From an uncultured Tateyamaria sp. (GTDB lineage Bacteria; Pseudomonadota; Alphaproteobacteria; Rhodobacterales; Rhodobacteraceae), in NCBI GenBank assembly GCA_905480645.1, contig CAJQRC010000010.1, positions 184,972 to 248,971 of the forward strand: 64,000 bases of DNA, given 5' to 3'. Below are positions 9,273-18,018 of the stretch, one piece after another (the stretch's first letter is position 1; every line of letters begins with the position of its first letter). Under the pieces are notes generated by a model that did no database searches, was not told the origin of the DNA, and saw only the letters and a list, made by a program, of their open reading frames with translations. A program made the translations under genes and the position numbers.

Positions 9273-9470
9273 ATGGCCACTATTAATCCGCTCCAGTTCA
9301 TACAACAGGTCCGTTCAGAAGTGTCCAAGGTCATTTGGCCAACACGCCGAGAGGTTCTGCTGACTACTGTGATGGTTTTCATTATGGCAGCCCTGACGGC
9401 AATCTTTTTCGCGATTATTGATATTCTAATCCGTTGGGGGCTCGAAGTCGTTCTAACAATGTTTGGATGA
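9273..9470 (+). CDS. secE: Preprotein translocase subunit SecE
   Basis: This 65-residue protein is the short, single-helix form of SecE usual in alphaproteobacteria. The amphipathic segment FIQQVRSEVSKVIWPTRREV, with the invariant WP-T-R core, precedes one transmembrane helix (about residues 29-60). SecE clamps SecY in the protein-translocation channel. The ATG is preceded by CGAGGATT, a modest ribosome-binding site. It lies 181 bases ahead of nusG, the classical secE-nusG arrangement. Confidence 0.96.
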   Translation: MATINPLQFIQQVRSEVSKVIWPTRREVLLTTVMVFIMAALTAIFFAIIDILIRWGLEVVLTMFG

Positions 9471-9651
9471 TTGCCATCAAAGTTTTGTAAAATGGGGATC
9501 CCCTTGCACTTTGAAAATGTGCAGAGTATCCCGAAAATCTGAGTTTGAACTTCCAGCGCAAAGATTCGCTCTTTGCTGCTGTATCATGTACATATAGCGG
9601 AAGAATAACCTTCTCGCTAAGACTAACTTCGGGCGAGGGGCCAAGAAAACT

Positions 9652-10185
9652 ATGGCAAAACGGTGGTATTCTGTCAGCGTACTTTCCAACTTCGAAAAGA
9701 AAATTGCTGAAATTATCCGAACTTCGGTAGCCGAGAACGGCCTAGAGATCGAAATTGATGAAGTGTTGGTGCCGACAGAAGAAGTGATAGAGGTGCGTCG
9801 AGGTAAAAAAGTTACCACAGAGCGTCGCTTTATGCCCGGCTATGTTTTGGTTCACATGGAAATGTCGGACCAAGGTTATCATTTGATTAACTCGATCAAT
9901 CGCGTCACTGGATTCCTTGGGCCACAAGGTCGGCCGATGCCGATGAGAGACGCTGAAGTCAATCAAATTCTCAACCGCGTTCAAGAAGGCGAAGATTCAC
10001 CTCGAACACTCATTCACTTTGAGGTTGGTGAGAAAGTTAAAGTCAATGACGGACCTTTTGAAGACTTTGATGGTATGGTTGAAGAAGTTGATGATGAAAG
10101 CCAGCGATTGAAAGTCATGGTTTCTATTTTTGGGCGAGAAACACCCGTCGAGCTGGAGTTTATTCAGGTTATAAAGCAGAGTTAA
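9652..10185 (+). CDS. nusG: Transcription termination/antitermination factor NusG
   Basis: The 177-residue protein begins [20 protein letters not shown], the NGN domain that binds the RNA polymerase clamp. It contains [14 protein letters not shown] and the linker leading to a C-terminal KOW domain ([20 protein letters not shown], about residues 124-177). That domain contacts Rho or ribosomal protein S10. Its length is normal for the family. It precedes the L11 operon, but almost 500 bases with their own promoter-like signals separate it from rplK. Confidence 0.97.
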   Translation: MAKRWYSVSVLSNFEKKIAEIIRTSVAENGLEIEIDEVLVPTEEVIEVRRGKKVTTERRFMPGYVLVHMEMSDQGYHLINSINRVTGFLGPQGRPMPMRDAEVNQILNRVQEGEDSPRTLIHFEVGEKVKVNDGPFEDFDGMVEEVDDESQRLKVMVSIFGRETPVELEFIQVIKQS

Positions 10186-10534
10186 CTTCTTTTAATCTAG
10201 GTTTATCGCTCCGTCTTGCCCCAATTTACCCCTTACTGACAGGTGGTTAAGCTATAATCGTGGGAAAGATGTGATGTTGAATTGTTGGGCGGCTTTGTCA
10301 GAAAGCTGACTTCTTTACTGTCATATGACCGGCAACAAAGCTGGAAACCTATTCTGAACCAGTTCTGCAGCAGGAATTATTAGAAAAGTGCTAGTTAGAT
10401 CGGCACTTGCTGGGTGTTATCAAAGTTGTGAATTACAAGACACGTACGGTAGAATTGTCAATTCACTGTTGAGGTGTTCGCTCATTCCAATTTTTAATAT
10501 CTCTTTTTAATGCCCGTCAGTTGAGAATAGACCC

Positions 10535-10563
10535 TTGTCAAATAACCTATCTCACCGTAACAG
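10535..10563 (+). promoter_or_regulatory. Candidate promoter for rplK-rplA
   Basis: TTGTCA and TAACAG are spaced by 17 bases. Initiation would fall around 10570, just ahead of the structured leader at 10593-10635. A second weaker pair, TTGAGG at 10469 and TTTAAT at 10493 (18-base spacer), lies upstream. The rest of the 10186-10534 gap shows no gene. Confidence 0.35.
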
Positions 10564-10592
10564 ATATTTCGCCGTTTATGCGGTATCGTCCC

Positions 10593-10635
10593 GTGTGGGA
10601 GGTCTGGATCGCGCGTGATTTATATCGCACCACAT
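10593..10635 (+). promoter_or_regulatory. Candidate ribosomal protein L1 operator in the rplK leader
   Basis: GTGTGG (10593-10598), continuing as GAGG, can pair with CCACAT (10630-10635). An inner stem GTGAT/ATCGC lies within. The whole forms a short hairpin with an asymmetric purine-rich internal loop about 50 bases before rplK. L1 is known to repress the L11 operon by binding such a leader in other bacteria. A flanking 8-base stem GGATCGCG/CGCGATCC (10606-10613 with 10654-10661) offers an alternative fold. Inferred by eye. Confidence 0.35.
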
Positions 10636-10687
10636 CAAATGAATCTATCGGGTCGCGATCCGATCAGAGTTGAAAAGGAAAAGGTCA

Positions 10688-11113
10688 ATGGCCAAAAAAC
10701 GTGTTGGTAGTATGAAGCTACAAGTAAAGGCAGGGCAAGCAAATCCATCTCCACCTGTCGGGCCTGCTCTTGGTCAGCGTGGCATTAACATAATGGAATT
10801 CTGTAAAGCGTTTAACGCAAAAACAGCGGACATGGAGCCTGGAGCGCCTTGCCCAACTGTTATCACTTACTATCAGGACAAATCGTTTTCTATGGAAATC
10901 AAGACGCCACCAGCGTCGTACTATCTTAAGAAAGCAGCTAAGTTGGCATCTGGAGCTAAAACACCTAGCCGTGAGGTGGCTGGTTACGTGACAGCTGCGC
11001 AAGTTCGCGAGATTGCAGAGTCAAAAATGCAAGATTTAAATGCTAACGACATAGAAGGCGCCATGCAGATTATTCTTGGTTCCGCTCGCTCTATGGGTAT
11101 TGAGGTTAAATAA
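10688..11113 (+). CDS. rplK: 50S ribosomal protein L11
   Basis: From the ATG at 10688 the product has 141 residues, the normal L11 length. A purine-rich ribosome-binding site (AAAAGGAAAAGG) precedes this start, and the upstream in-frame TTG at 10670 lacks support. The N-terminal domain [20 protein letters not shown] carries the proline-rich helix of the GTPase-associated centre. The C-terminal half binds 23S rRNA helices 43/44. It is followed one base later by rplA, so both are made from one message. Confidence 0.97.
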   Translation: MAKKRVGSMKLQVKAGQANPSPPVGPALGQRGINIMEFCKAFNAKTADMEPGAPCPTVITYYQDKSFSMEIKTPPASYYLKKAAKLASGAKTPSREVAGYVTAAQVREIAESKMQDLNANDIEGAMQIILGSARSMGIEVK

Positions 11114-11114
11114 T

Positions 11115-11813
11115 ATGGCAAAGCTTGGTAAACGTACAAAAGCTATCCGCGAAGCAGTCGCAGGCAAAAGTAACCTGTCAGTTGAAGACGCTGTTACGCT
11201 GGTAAAAGGCAATGCATCTGCGAAATTTGATGAAACTGTCGAAATTGCGATGAACTTGGGCGTAGATCCACGCCACGCGGATCAGATGGTGCGCGGCGTG
11301 GTAGGCCTGCCTAATGGAACAGGAAAGGACGTTCGCGTCGCTGTATTTGCTCGTGGCCCTAAGGCCGAGGAGGCACAGGCCGCTGGCGCGGATATTGTTG
11401 GTGCTGAAGACCTGATGGAGATTGTGCAAGGTGGCAAGATTGATTTTGATCGCTGCATTGCGACACCTGACATGATGCCAGTGGTTGGTCGTCTCGGTAA
11501 AGTTCTTGGTCCCAGAAACCTTATGCCAAACCCAAAAGTTGGCACGGTTACAATCGATATTGCAGCTGCCGTTAAAGCCGCCAAAGGCGGAGAGGTGCAA
11601 TTTAAAGTTGAAAAGGCTGGTGTGATCCATGCTGGCATCGGCAAAGCATCATTTGATGCGGCGCAGCTAATCGAAAATGTACGCGCATTTGTTGGCGCCG
11701 TGGCAAAATCAAAACCATCTGGTTCTAAAGGCACTTATATGAAGAAAATTTCCTTGAGCTCAACTATGGGTGCAGGCGTCACCATAAATGTGGATAGCGC
11801 CATTAACGATTAG
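11115..11813 (+). CDS. rplA: 50S ribosomal protein L1
   Basis: The 232-residue protein starts [15 protein letters not shown], at the ATG just after the rplK stop. It contains the L1 signature near the C-terminal part of domain II ([20 protein letters not shown]). L1 forms the mobile L1 stalk at the ribosomal E site. In many bacteria it also represses translation of its own rplK-rplA mRNA, and the leader upstream has a plausible binding site. A strong terminator follows 19 bases after the stop codon. Confidence 0.97.
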   Translation: MAKLGKRTKAIREAVAGKSNLSVEDAVTLVKGNASAKFDETVEIAMNLGVDPRHADQMVRGVVGLPNGTGKDVRVAVFARGPKAEEAQAAGADIVGAEDLMEIVQGGKIDFDRCIATPDMMPVVGRLGKVLGPRNLMPNPKVGTVTIDIAAAVKAAKGGEVQFKVEKAGVIHAGIGKASFDAAQLIENVRAFVGAVAKSKPSGSKGTYMKKISLSSTMGAGVTINVDSAIND

Positions 11814-11832
11814 GCTAGTCGTCGCCATATGG

Positions 11833-11864
11833 AAAACCGAGTGGCTAAATCCACTCGGTTTTTG
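11833..11864 (+). terminator. Rho-independent terminator after rplA
   Basis: The perfect stem AAAACCGAGTGG/CCACTCGGTTTT with a six-base loop is followed by a T-rich tail (TTTGTTG). It ends the L11 operon and separates it from rplJL. Confidence 0.88.
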
Positions 11865-12399
11865 TTGACGCGGTTCAAAAATAATTCATGGAATACTAAA
11901 TTAACATAATAATTTGTCGAAATAATCATTGCTGAAAACGCAGGAAACACATGTGTTTCACGAGTGTGATTGTTTTTGGTAGCAACTTATAATTAGCCTG
12001 TTTTACTTTTGGATCGTGCGACTGAATTGCATTGATTACAAAAAAATTTATCCAGTGTTACTAAGTTAGATAATTTAACTTTTAGAATAATAAAAACTTT
12101 ATCGGAGAACTCATTGCTCTGATATGCATATGCTTTAAAAATTTTTTATACAAAAACTGCACTTCTTCAATTGTCTATGTTTATTGAAGTTATTTTGATA
12201 TTATTTTTATATTTAATATCAGTTGGGAAAGCTTTAACCTCATGAGTCTTAAGAACTTGTAAGCTATGTTCAGTTTTTTCTTGAAATCGCTCTTGGCGTT
12301 TGGTGTTAAAACCTCTAGGTCGACAGTTATTAGGTTTTAACGATTCGTTGAAATCCTAATATTTCGTTCGAGATGGCGGGTGGTTAGTTCTCTGATCAT
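11865..12399. other. Long AT-rich region between rplA and the rplJ leader
   Basis: No gene is visible. The region holds a perfect 16-base palindrome, GAAACACATGTGTTTC, at 11944-11959. A 10-base inverted repeat, GTTAAAACCT/AGGTTTTAAC, lies at 12305-12314 and 12332-12341. A candidate promoter for rplJL is TTGAAA at 12281 with TGTTAA at 12304 (17-base spacer). In most Proteobacteria rplA and rplJ are close neighbours, so a gap of 735 bases with these elements is unusual. Confidence 0.5.
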
Positions 12400-12530
12400 A
12401 ATTCCTGCCTGAAACGGGAAGAGACATTCCAGTCTGGTGTGTTCCAGGCAAAGGGCTGCGTCGACCCGCTTGGACCCAATTGCCGCACTTGTTAGTGCGG
12501 TAAAAATGAGCCGGAGGGGTTGGCCCCTCC
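12400..12530 (+). promoter_or_regulatory. Structured rplJ leader, probable L10(L12)4 autoregulatory region
   Basis: A stem TGCCTG/CAGGCA (12406-12411 with 12445-12450) encloses further short helices. Two strong hairpins follow: CCGCACT/AGTGCGG (12483-12500) and GGAGGGG/CCCCTCC (12513-12530), the latter ending 18 bases before the rplJ start. In many bacteria the L10-L12 complex binds the rplJ leader and blocks translation. Placement and GC-rich structure inside AT-rich flanks fit this, but the exact L10-binding core was not proven. Confidence 0.5.
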
Positions 12531-12548
12531 AACAACTGGAGAAGAACT

Positions 12549-13064
12549 GTGGATAGAGCCCAGAAAGAGAAATTGGTTGAGGAACTCGGCCAAATCTTCG
12601 AAAGCTCTGGCGTTGTTGTGGTTTCCCACTATGCCGGTCTGACAGTTGCTGAGATGCAAGATCTTAGAGCGCGTGCGCGCGCTCAAGGGTCGAGCGTTCG
12701 TGTTGCTAAAAACAGGCTCGCCAAGATCGCCCTTGAGGGGAAGCCATGCTCTAGCATTGCCGATTTTCTTACGGGCATGACTGTTCTCACTTTTTCTGAA
12801 GATCCTGTGGCTGCGGCCAAAGTTTCTGAAGACTTTGCCAAAGATAACGAAAAATTCGTGATTCTTGGTGGATCAATGGGTGAGAATGCTCTGGACCGAG
12901 CCGGTGTATCGGCTGTGTCGAAAATGCCGTCACGCGAAGAACTCATAGCTTCTATCGCAGGCATGTTAGGCGCACCAGCATCGAATATCGCCGGGGCTAT
13001 TGGTGCACCTGCAAGTAACATCGCATCCATTATATCCACAATTGAGGATAAGGCGGCAGCGTAA
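12549..13064 (+). CDS. rplJ: 50S ribosomal protein L10
   Basis: The 171-residue protein starts at a GTG preceded by CTGGAGAAG, a clear ribosome-binding site. The N-terminal rRNA-binding domain begins [17 protein letters not shown] and includes [15 protein letters not shown]. The C-terminal helix that anchors L7/L12 dimers is alanine-rich, with the repeated element [18 protein letters not shown] at about residues 142-160. L10 forms the base of the stalk that recruits elongation factors. rplL follows after 76 bases. Confidence 0.97.
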   Translation: MDRAQKEKLVEELGQIFESSGVVVVSHYAGLTVAEMQDLRARARAQGSSVRVAKNRLAKIALEGKPCSSIADFLTGMTVLTFSEDPVAAAKVSEDFAKDNEKFVILGGSMGENALDRAGVSAVSKMPSREELIASIAGMLGAPASNIAGAIGAPASNIASIISTIEDKAAA

Positions 13065-13140
13065 GCAAAAGTCTGAGTGGCGCGTGATTTAATTATGAAC
13101 GCGTTAGAACACATAAATTGTAACGGAAAGAGCTGATAAA

Positions 13141-13515
13141 ATGGCTGATCTGAAAAAAATGGCAGAAGACATCGTTGGTCTTACTCTGCTTGAAGCGCAA
13201 GAATTGAAAACAATCCTTAAAGACGAGTATGGTATTGAGCCGGCCGCTGCTGGCGCAGTAATGGTAGCTGGAGGAGCAGATGCTGGTGCTGCTGCTGAGG
13301 AAGAAAAGTCAGAGTTCGATGTGGTATTGAAAAATGCAGGCGCTTCCAAAATCAATGTCATAAAGGAAGTGCGTGGGATCACTGGACTAGGTCTGAAGGA
13401 AGCTAAAGACTTGGTTGAAGCTGGTGGCAAGATAAAAGAGGGAGTGGATAAGGCTGAAGCTGAAGATGTGAAAGCGAAGCTGGAAGCAGTCGGCGCTGAA
13501 GTCGAGCTGGCCTAA
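13141..13515 (+). CDS. rplL: 50S ribosomal protein L7/L12
   Basis: This 124-residue protein has the three parts of L7/L12. They are an N-terminal dimerisation helix pair ([20 protein letters not shown]), an alanine/glycine hinge around residues 38-57, and the C-terminal factor-binding domain ([20 protein letters not shown], then [12 protein letters not shown]). Several copies per ribosome stimulate the GTPases EF-Tu and EF-G. AAAGAG provides the ribosome-binding site. It is followed by a 276-base structured gap before rpoB. Confidence 0.98.
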   Translation: MADLKKMAEDIVGLTLLEAQELKTILKDEYGIEPAAAGAVMVAGGADAGAAAEEEKSEFDVVLKNAGASKINVIKEVRGITGLGLKEAKDLVEAGGKIKEGVDKAEAEDVKAKLEAVGAEVELA

Positions 13516-13588
13516 ATCGCGTTCTGCGAAGGTTAATATAAGAAAGCTAGTATTTAGTTAAACTTATCACCCTAGGTAAAAATTATTG

Positions 13589-13615
13589 GCTGGGCGCGTA
13601 TATCACGCGCTCAGC
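13589..13615 (+). promoter_or_regulatory. Strong hairpin between rplL and rpoB
   Basis: GCTGGGCGCGT and ACGCGCTCAGC form an 11-pair stem (one G-U) with a five-base loop. No T-run follows, so it is not a simple terminator. It may be an mRNA processing or attenuation site controlling how much ribosomal-protein transcription continues into rpoBC, as known in Escherichia coli. Confidence 0.5.
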
Positions 13616-13736
13616 TACACGTATCTCGGCAAGAACTTAGCTGTAAGTTTTTTCCAAGATGCGGTTTGCCAAGTCGGGAGGCTGCCTGTGGGAAGGTGGC
13701 TACGAATAGACTTGAGCCCATCATCTCAAAGGGGCA

Positions 13737-13760
13737 GCGCACCGTAGCCCGACGGTGTGC
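13737..13760 (+). promoter_or_regulatory. Second hairpin in the rpoB leader
   Basis: GCGCACCG pairs with CGGTGTGC (eight pairs, one G-U, eight-base loop). It ends about 31 bases before the rpoB start and could influence rpoB translation or mRNA stability. Confidence 0.35.
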
Positions 13761-13791
13761 ATCCAGAGAATGCTGAAAGGTGACATACAGT

Positions 13792-16700
13792 ATGGCGCAA
13801 TCGTTCCTTGGCCAGAAACGTCTTCGTAAATATTTTGGTAAAATCCATGAAGTGCTGGATATGCCTAATCTGATTGAAGTCCAAAAATCTTCTTATGACT
13901 TGTTCTTAAATTCCGGCGAAGCTGAGACGCCTACAGATGGCGATGGGATACAAGGTGTGTTTCAATCAGTATTTCCAATTAAGGACTTTAATGAGACGTC
14001 GGTTCTTGAATACGTAAAGTATGAACTTGAAAAGCCAAAATACGACGTGGAAGAGTGTCAACAACGTGACATGACTTATAGCGCGCCTTTAAAGGTTACC
14101 CTGCGTTTGATAGTCTTCGATATGGACGAAGACACCGGTGCCAAGTCAGTTAAAGATATCAAAGAGCAAGATGTCTTCATGGGCGATATGCCATTGATGA
14201 CCCCTAATGGTACGTTTATAGTAAATGGCACTGAGCGGGTAATCGTAAGTCAAATGCATCGTTCACCGGGTGTATTTTTTGACCATGATAAAGGTAAGAC
14301 GCATTCCTCAGGGAAGCTGTTGTTTGCTTGCCGCATTATTCCTTACCGTGGAAGCTGGTTAGATTTTGAATTTGACGCAAAAGACTTAGTATTTGCACGT
14401 ATTGATCGCAGGCGAAAATTACCTGTAACGACACTCCTTTATTCTCTTGGCCTTGATCAAGAGGCTATAATGGACGCCTATTACAACACAGTTACTTATA
14501 CGTTGAAGAAGAAGAAAGGTTGGGTCACGCCGTTCTTTCCAGATCGTGTGAGAGGGACACGTCCAACATATGACCTAGTTGATGCAAAAACTGGTAAAAT
14601 TATCGCAGAAGCCGGAAAAAAGGTTACGCCGCGTGCTGTAAAGAAACTAATTGATGAAGGTAAAGTGAATGACCTATTGGTGCCTTTTGAGCATATAGTA
14701 GGAAAGTTTGTCTCCAAAGACATCATCAATGAAGATAATGGTGCTATCTATGTCGAGGCTGGTGACGAACTGACCTTAGAGTATGATAAAGACGGCACTT
14801 TAATTGGTGGGACAGCCAAAGAATTAATTGATGCTGGTTTTTCAGAAATACCCGTGTTGGACATAGATAATGTGAACGTAGGCCCCTACATGCGCAATAC
14901 TATGGCTAGTGATAAGAACATGAACCGCGAAACGGCTCTGATGGATATTTATCGTGTTATGCGCCCAGGCGAACCGCCTACGGTTGAAGCGGCATCTAAT
15001 CTTTTTGACACTTTGTTTTTTGATAGTGAGCGTTACGATTTATCTGCTGTTGGTCGCGTGAAAATGAATATGCGCCTCGCTCTTGACGCGGATGATACCC
15101 AGCGGACGCTGCGTCGTGAAGACATCGTCGCTTGCATTAAGGCATTAGTTGATTTGCGGGATGGCAAAGGTGATATTGATGATATTGATCACCTCGGAAA
15201 TCGCAGAGTGCGTTCTGTAGGCGAATTGATGGAGAATCAGTACCGTGTGGGCCTCTTACGAATGGAGAGAGCTATAAAGGAACGGATGTCATCAGTTGAG
15301 ATTGATACCGTAATGCCGCAAGATCTTATTAATGCAAAACCTGCTGCGGCGGCTGTTCGTGAATTCTTTGGATCTTCTCAACTTTCGCAGTTTATGGATC
15401 AGACAAACCCTCTTTCGGAAGTTACACATAAACGGCGCCTGTCCGCTCTCGGGCCAGGTGGTTTGACCCGTGAGCGTGCAGGCTTTGAAGTCCGTGATGT
15501 ACATCCGACCCATTACGGTCGAATGTGCCCGATTGAGACGCCCGAAGGTCCAAATATTGGACTAATCAACTCGCTTGCCACCTTCGCTCGCGTAAATAAA
15601 TATGGTTTTATTGAAACTCCATATCGCGTCGTAAAAGAAGGCCAGGTAACTGACGAAGTTCATTACATGTCTGCTACCGAAGAAATGCGTCACACTGTGG
15701 CTCAAGCGAACGCGACGTTGGATGAAAATGGTAACTTCATAAATGAAATGGTCAACACTCGTAAGTCTGGTGATTACACACTTTCACCTGTTGAAAGTGT
15801 GGACTTGATTGATGTCAGTCCAAAGCAATTGGTTTCCGTCGCGGCCTCTTTGATCCCGTTTCTAGAGAATGACGATGCGAACCGCGCTCTTATGGGTTCT
15901 AACATGCAACGCCAAGCGGTTCCTTTGCTTCAGGCTGAAGCTCCGCTTATAGGCACAGGGATAGAGCAAGTTGTGGCTCGGGATTCTGGCGCAGCTATTA
16001 CGGCCAAACGAGCAGGCATCATCGATCAAGTCGATGCTACAAGAATAGTTGTTCGTGCTACCTCCGACTTGGAGTTGGGTGATGCGGGCGTTGATATTTA
16101 CAGAATGCGTAAGTTTCAGCGTTCGAACCAGAACACCTGCATCAATCAACGGCCTTTAGTTAAAGTGGGCGATACGGTGCAGAAAGGTGAAGTAATTGCT
16201 GACGGTCCTTCTACCGATATGGGTGAGCTGGCATTAGGTAAAAACGTTGTCGTGGCATTTATGCCTTGGAATGGCTACAACTATGAAGATTCAATACTGA
16301 TTTCCGAACGTGTTTCGCGTGATGATGTTTTTACGTCGATTCATATCGAGGAATTTGAAGTAGCTGCTCGTGATACAAAGCTCGGCCCAGAAGAAATTAC
16401 TCGGGATATTCCGAACGTAGGTGAGGAAGCTCTGCGCAATCTTGATGAGGCAGGTATAGTTTATATTGGTGCAGACGTTGAGCCAGGTGACATTTTGGTA
16501 GGCAAAATTACACCCAAGGGCGAAAGCCCAATGACACCAGAAGAAAAATTACTCCGTGCCATTTTTGGTGAAAAGGCATCTGACGTTCGTGATACGTCGC
16601 TGCGCGTTAAACCGGGTGACTTCGGTACGGTTGTTGAGGTGCGTGTTTTCAATCGGCATGGTGTTGAAAAAGACGAACGGGCCCTTCAAATCGAACGAGA

Positions 16701-17928
16701 AGAAGTTGAAAGACTGGCGCGAGATCGGGATGATGAATTAGCAATCTTAGATCGTAATATCTACGCCCGTTTGGGTGATATGCTTTTGGGCAAAGAGATT
16801 GCTAAAGGTCCAAAAGGTTTAGAATCTGGGTCTAATGTCGCCGCTGATATGCTGGAAGCATACCCTCGCTCCGCTTGGTGGCAAATAGCATTAAAAGATG
16901 AAAAATCAGCACAAGTCGTCGAAGCTCTGAATGAACAGTACGAAGCGCAGAAGCGCACTTTAGACGCCCGCTTTGAAGACAAAGTCGAGAAGGTGCGTCG
17001 TGGTGACGATCTGCCTCCAGGTGTAATGAAAATGGTTAAAGTGTTTATTGCGGTGAAGCGTAAACTTCAACCAGGCGATAAGATGGCAGGCCGCCATGGT
17101 AACAAGGGGGTTATCTCCAAGGTAGTGCCGATGGAAGATATGCCGTTTTTGGCGGATGGTACTCCGGTAGACTTTTGCTTGAATCCGCTAGGTGTTCCAT
17201 CCAGAATGAATGTTGGCCAGATTCTAGAAACCCATATGGGGTGGGCTGCACGTGGTTTAGGCGAGTCTGTAGATGAAGCATTACAAGACTTCCGTCGTAG
17301 TGGTGATATGACGCCAGTGCGCAATGCGATGAGCCACGCATACGGTGAAAGCGTTTATAACGAGGGCATCGCGAACATGGATGAGGAGCAACTTATTGAG
17401 GCCGCCAGCAATGTGACAAGCGGTGTACCGATTGCAACTCCTGTATTTGACGGCGCGAAAGAAGCTGATGTTAACGATGCGCTTGAACGTGCTGGCTTTT
17501 CAACCTCGGGTCAATCAGTTTTGTTTGACGGAAGAACAGGTGAGCAATTTGCTCGTCCGGTTACAGTTGGAATAAAATACCTTTTGAAATTGCACCACTT
17601 AGTCGATGACAAAATTCACGCTCGGTCAACAGGCCCATATTCTTTGGTAACCCAGCAACCACTTGGCGGTAAAGCACAGTTTGGTGGACAACGGTTTGGT
17701 GAAATGGAAGTTTGGGCTCTGGAAGCTTATGGCGCAGCATACACCCTGCAAGAAATGTTGACAGTGAAATCGGATGATGTTGCTGGTAGGACTAAAGTGT
17801 ATGAAAGCATCGTAAAAGGTGAGGATAACTTTGAGGCTGGAGTGCCGGAGTCATTCAACGTTCTTGTCAAAGAGGTACGTGGATTGGGCCTTAATATGGA
17901 ACTTTTGGACGCGGAGGAAGATGAATAA
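13792..17928 (+). CDS. rpoB: DNA-directed RNA polymerase subunit beta
   Basis: The ATG at 13792 gives 1378 residues beginning [17 protein letters not shown], as in related alphaproteobacteria. An upstream in-frame GTG at 13780 is less likely. The protein forms, with RpoC, the catalytic cleft. The rifampicin region at about residues 527-575 ([20 protein letters not shown], then [10 protein letters not shown]) has the usual Asp, His and Ser, so no resistance substitution is evident. The catalytic-core blocks [13 protein letters not shown] and the C-terminal [15 protein letters not shown] are intact. rpoC starts 90 bases downstream. Confidence 0.98.
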   Translation: MAQSFLGQKRLRKYFGKIHEVLDMPNLIEVQKSSYDLFLNSGEAETPTDGDGIQGVFQSVFPIKDFNETSVLEYVKYELEKPKYDVEECQQRDMTYSAPLKVTLRLIVFDMDEDTGAKSVKDIKEQDVFMGDMPLMTPNGTFIVNGTERVIVSQMHRSPGVFFDHDKGKTHSSGKLLFACRIIPYRGSWLDFEFDAKDLVFARIDRRRKLPVTTLLYSLGLDQEAIMDAYYNTVTYTLKKKKGWVTPFFPDRVRGTRPTYDLVDAKTGKIIAEAGKKVTPRAVKKLIDEGKVNDLLVPFEHIVGKFVSKDIINEDNGAIYVEAGDELTLEYDKDGTLIGGTAKELIDAGFSEIPVLDIDNVNVGPYMRNTMASDKNMNRETALMDIYRVMRPGEPPTVEAASNLFDTLFFDSERYDLSAVGRVKMNMRLALDADDTQRTLRREDIVACIKALVDLRDGKGDIDDIDHLGNRRVRSVGELMENQYRVGLLRMERAIKERMSSVEIDTVMPQDLINAKPAAAAVREFFGSSQLSQFMDQTNPLSEVTHKRRLSALGPGGLTRERAGFEVRDVHPTHYGRMCPIETPEGPNIGLINSLATFARVNKYGFIETPYRVVKEGQVTDEVHYMSATEEMRHTVAQANATLDENGNFINEMVNTRKSGDYTLSPVESVDLIDVSPKQLVSVAASLIPFLENDDANRALMGSNMQRQAVPLLQAEAPLIGTGIEQVVARDSGAAITAKRAGIIDQVDATRIVVRATSDLELGDAGVDIYRMRKFQRSNQNTCINQRPLVKVGDTVQKGEVIADGPSTDMGELALGKNVVVAFMPWNGYNYEDSILISERVSRDDVFTSIHIEEFEVAARDTKLGPEEITRDIPNVGEEALRNLDEAGIVYIGADVEPGDILVGKITPKGESPMTPEEKLLRAIFGEKASDVRDTSLRVKPGDFGTVVEVRVFNRHGVEKDERALQIEREEVERLARDRDDELAILDRNIYARLGDMLLGKEIAKGPKGLESGSNVAADMLEAYPRSAWWQIALKDEKSAQVVEALNEQYEAQKRTLDARFEDKVEKVRRGDDLPPGVMKMVKVFIAVKRKLQPGDKMAGRHGNKGVISKVVPMEDMPFLADGTPVDFCLNPLGVPSRMNVGQILETHMGWAARGLGESVDEALQDFRRSGDMTPVRNAMSHAYGESVYNEGIANMDEEQLIEAASNVTSGVPIATPVFDGAKEADVNDALERAGFSTSGQSVLFDGRTGEQFARPVTVGIKYLLKLHHLVDDKIHARSTGPYSLVTQQPLGGKAQFGGQRFGEMEVWALEAYGAAYTLQEMLTVKSDDVAGRTKVYESIVKGEDNFEAGVPESFNVLVKEVRGLGLNMELLDAEEDE

Positions 17929-18018
17929 GAAAATTCAACTAATTTTCTTGGCTAGGTTTTTAAATAAAAAACCATGGCACAGCTTCCAACACGTTGCCCG
18001 AAAAATTGAGGTAAAAAT

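Noticed and set aside
13780..13791. GTG start four codons upstream for rpoB
   Set aside because: Relatives begin at MAQxFLGQ, and the ATG at 13792 is better placed after the AAAGG site.
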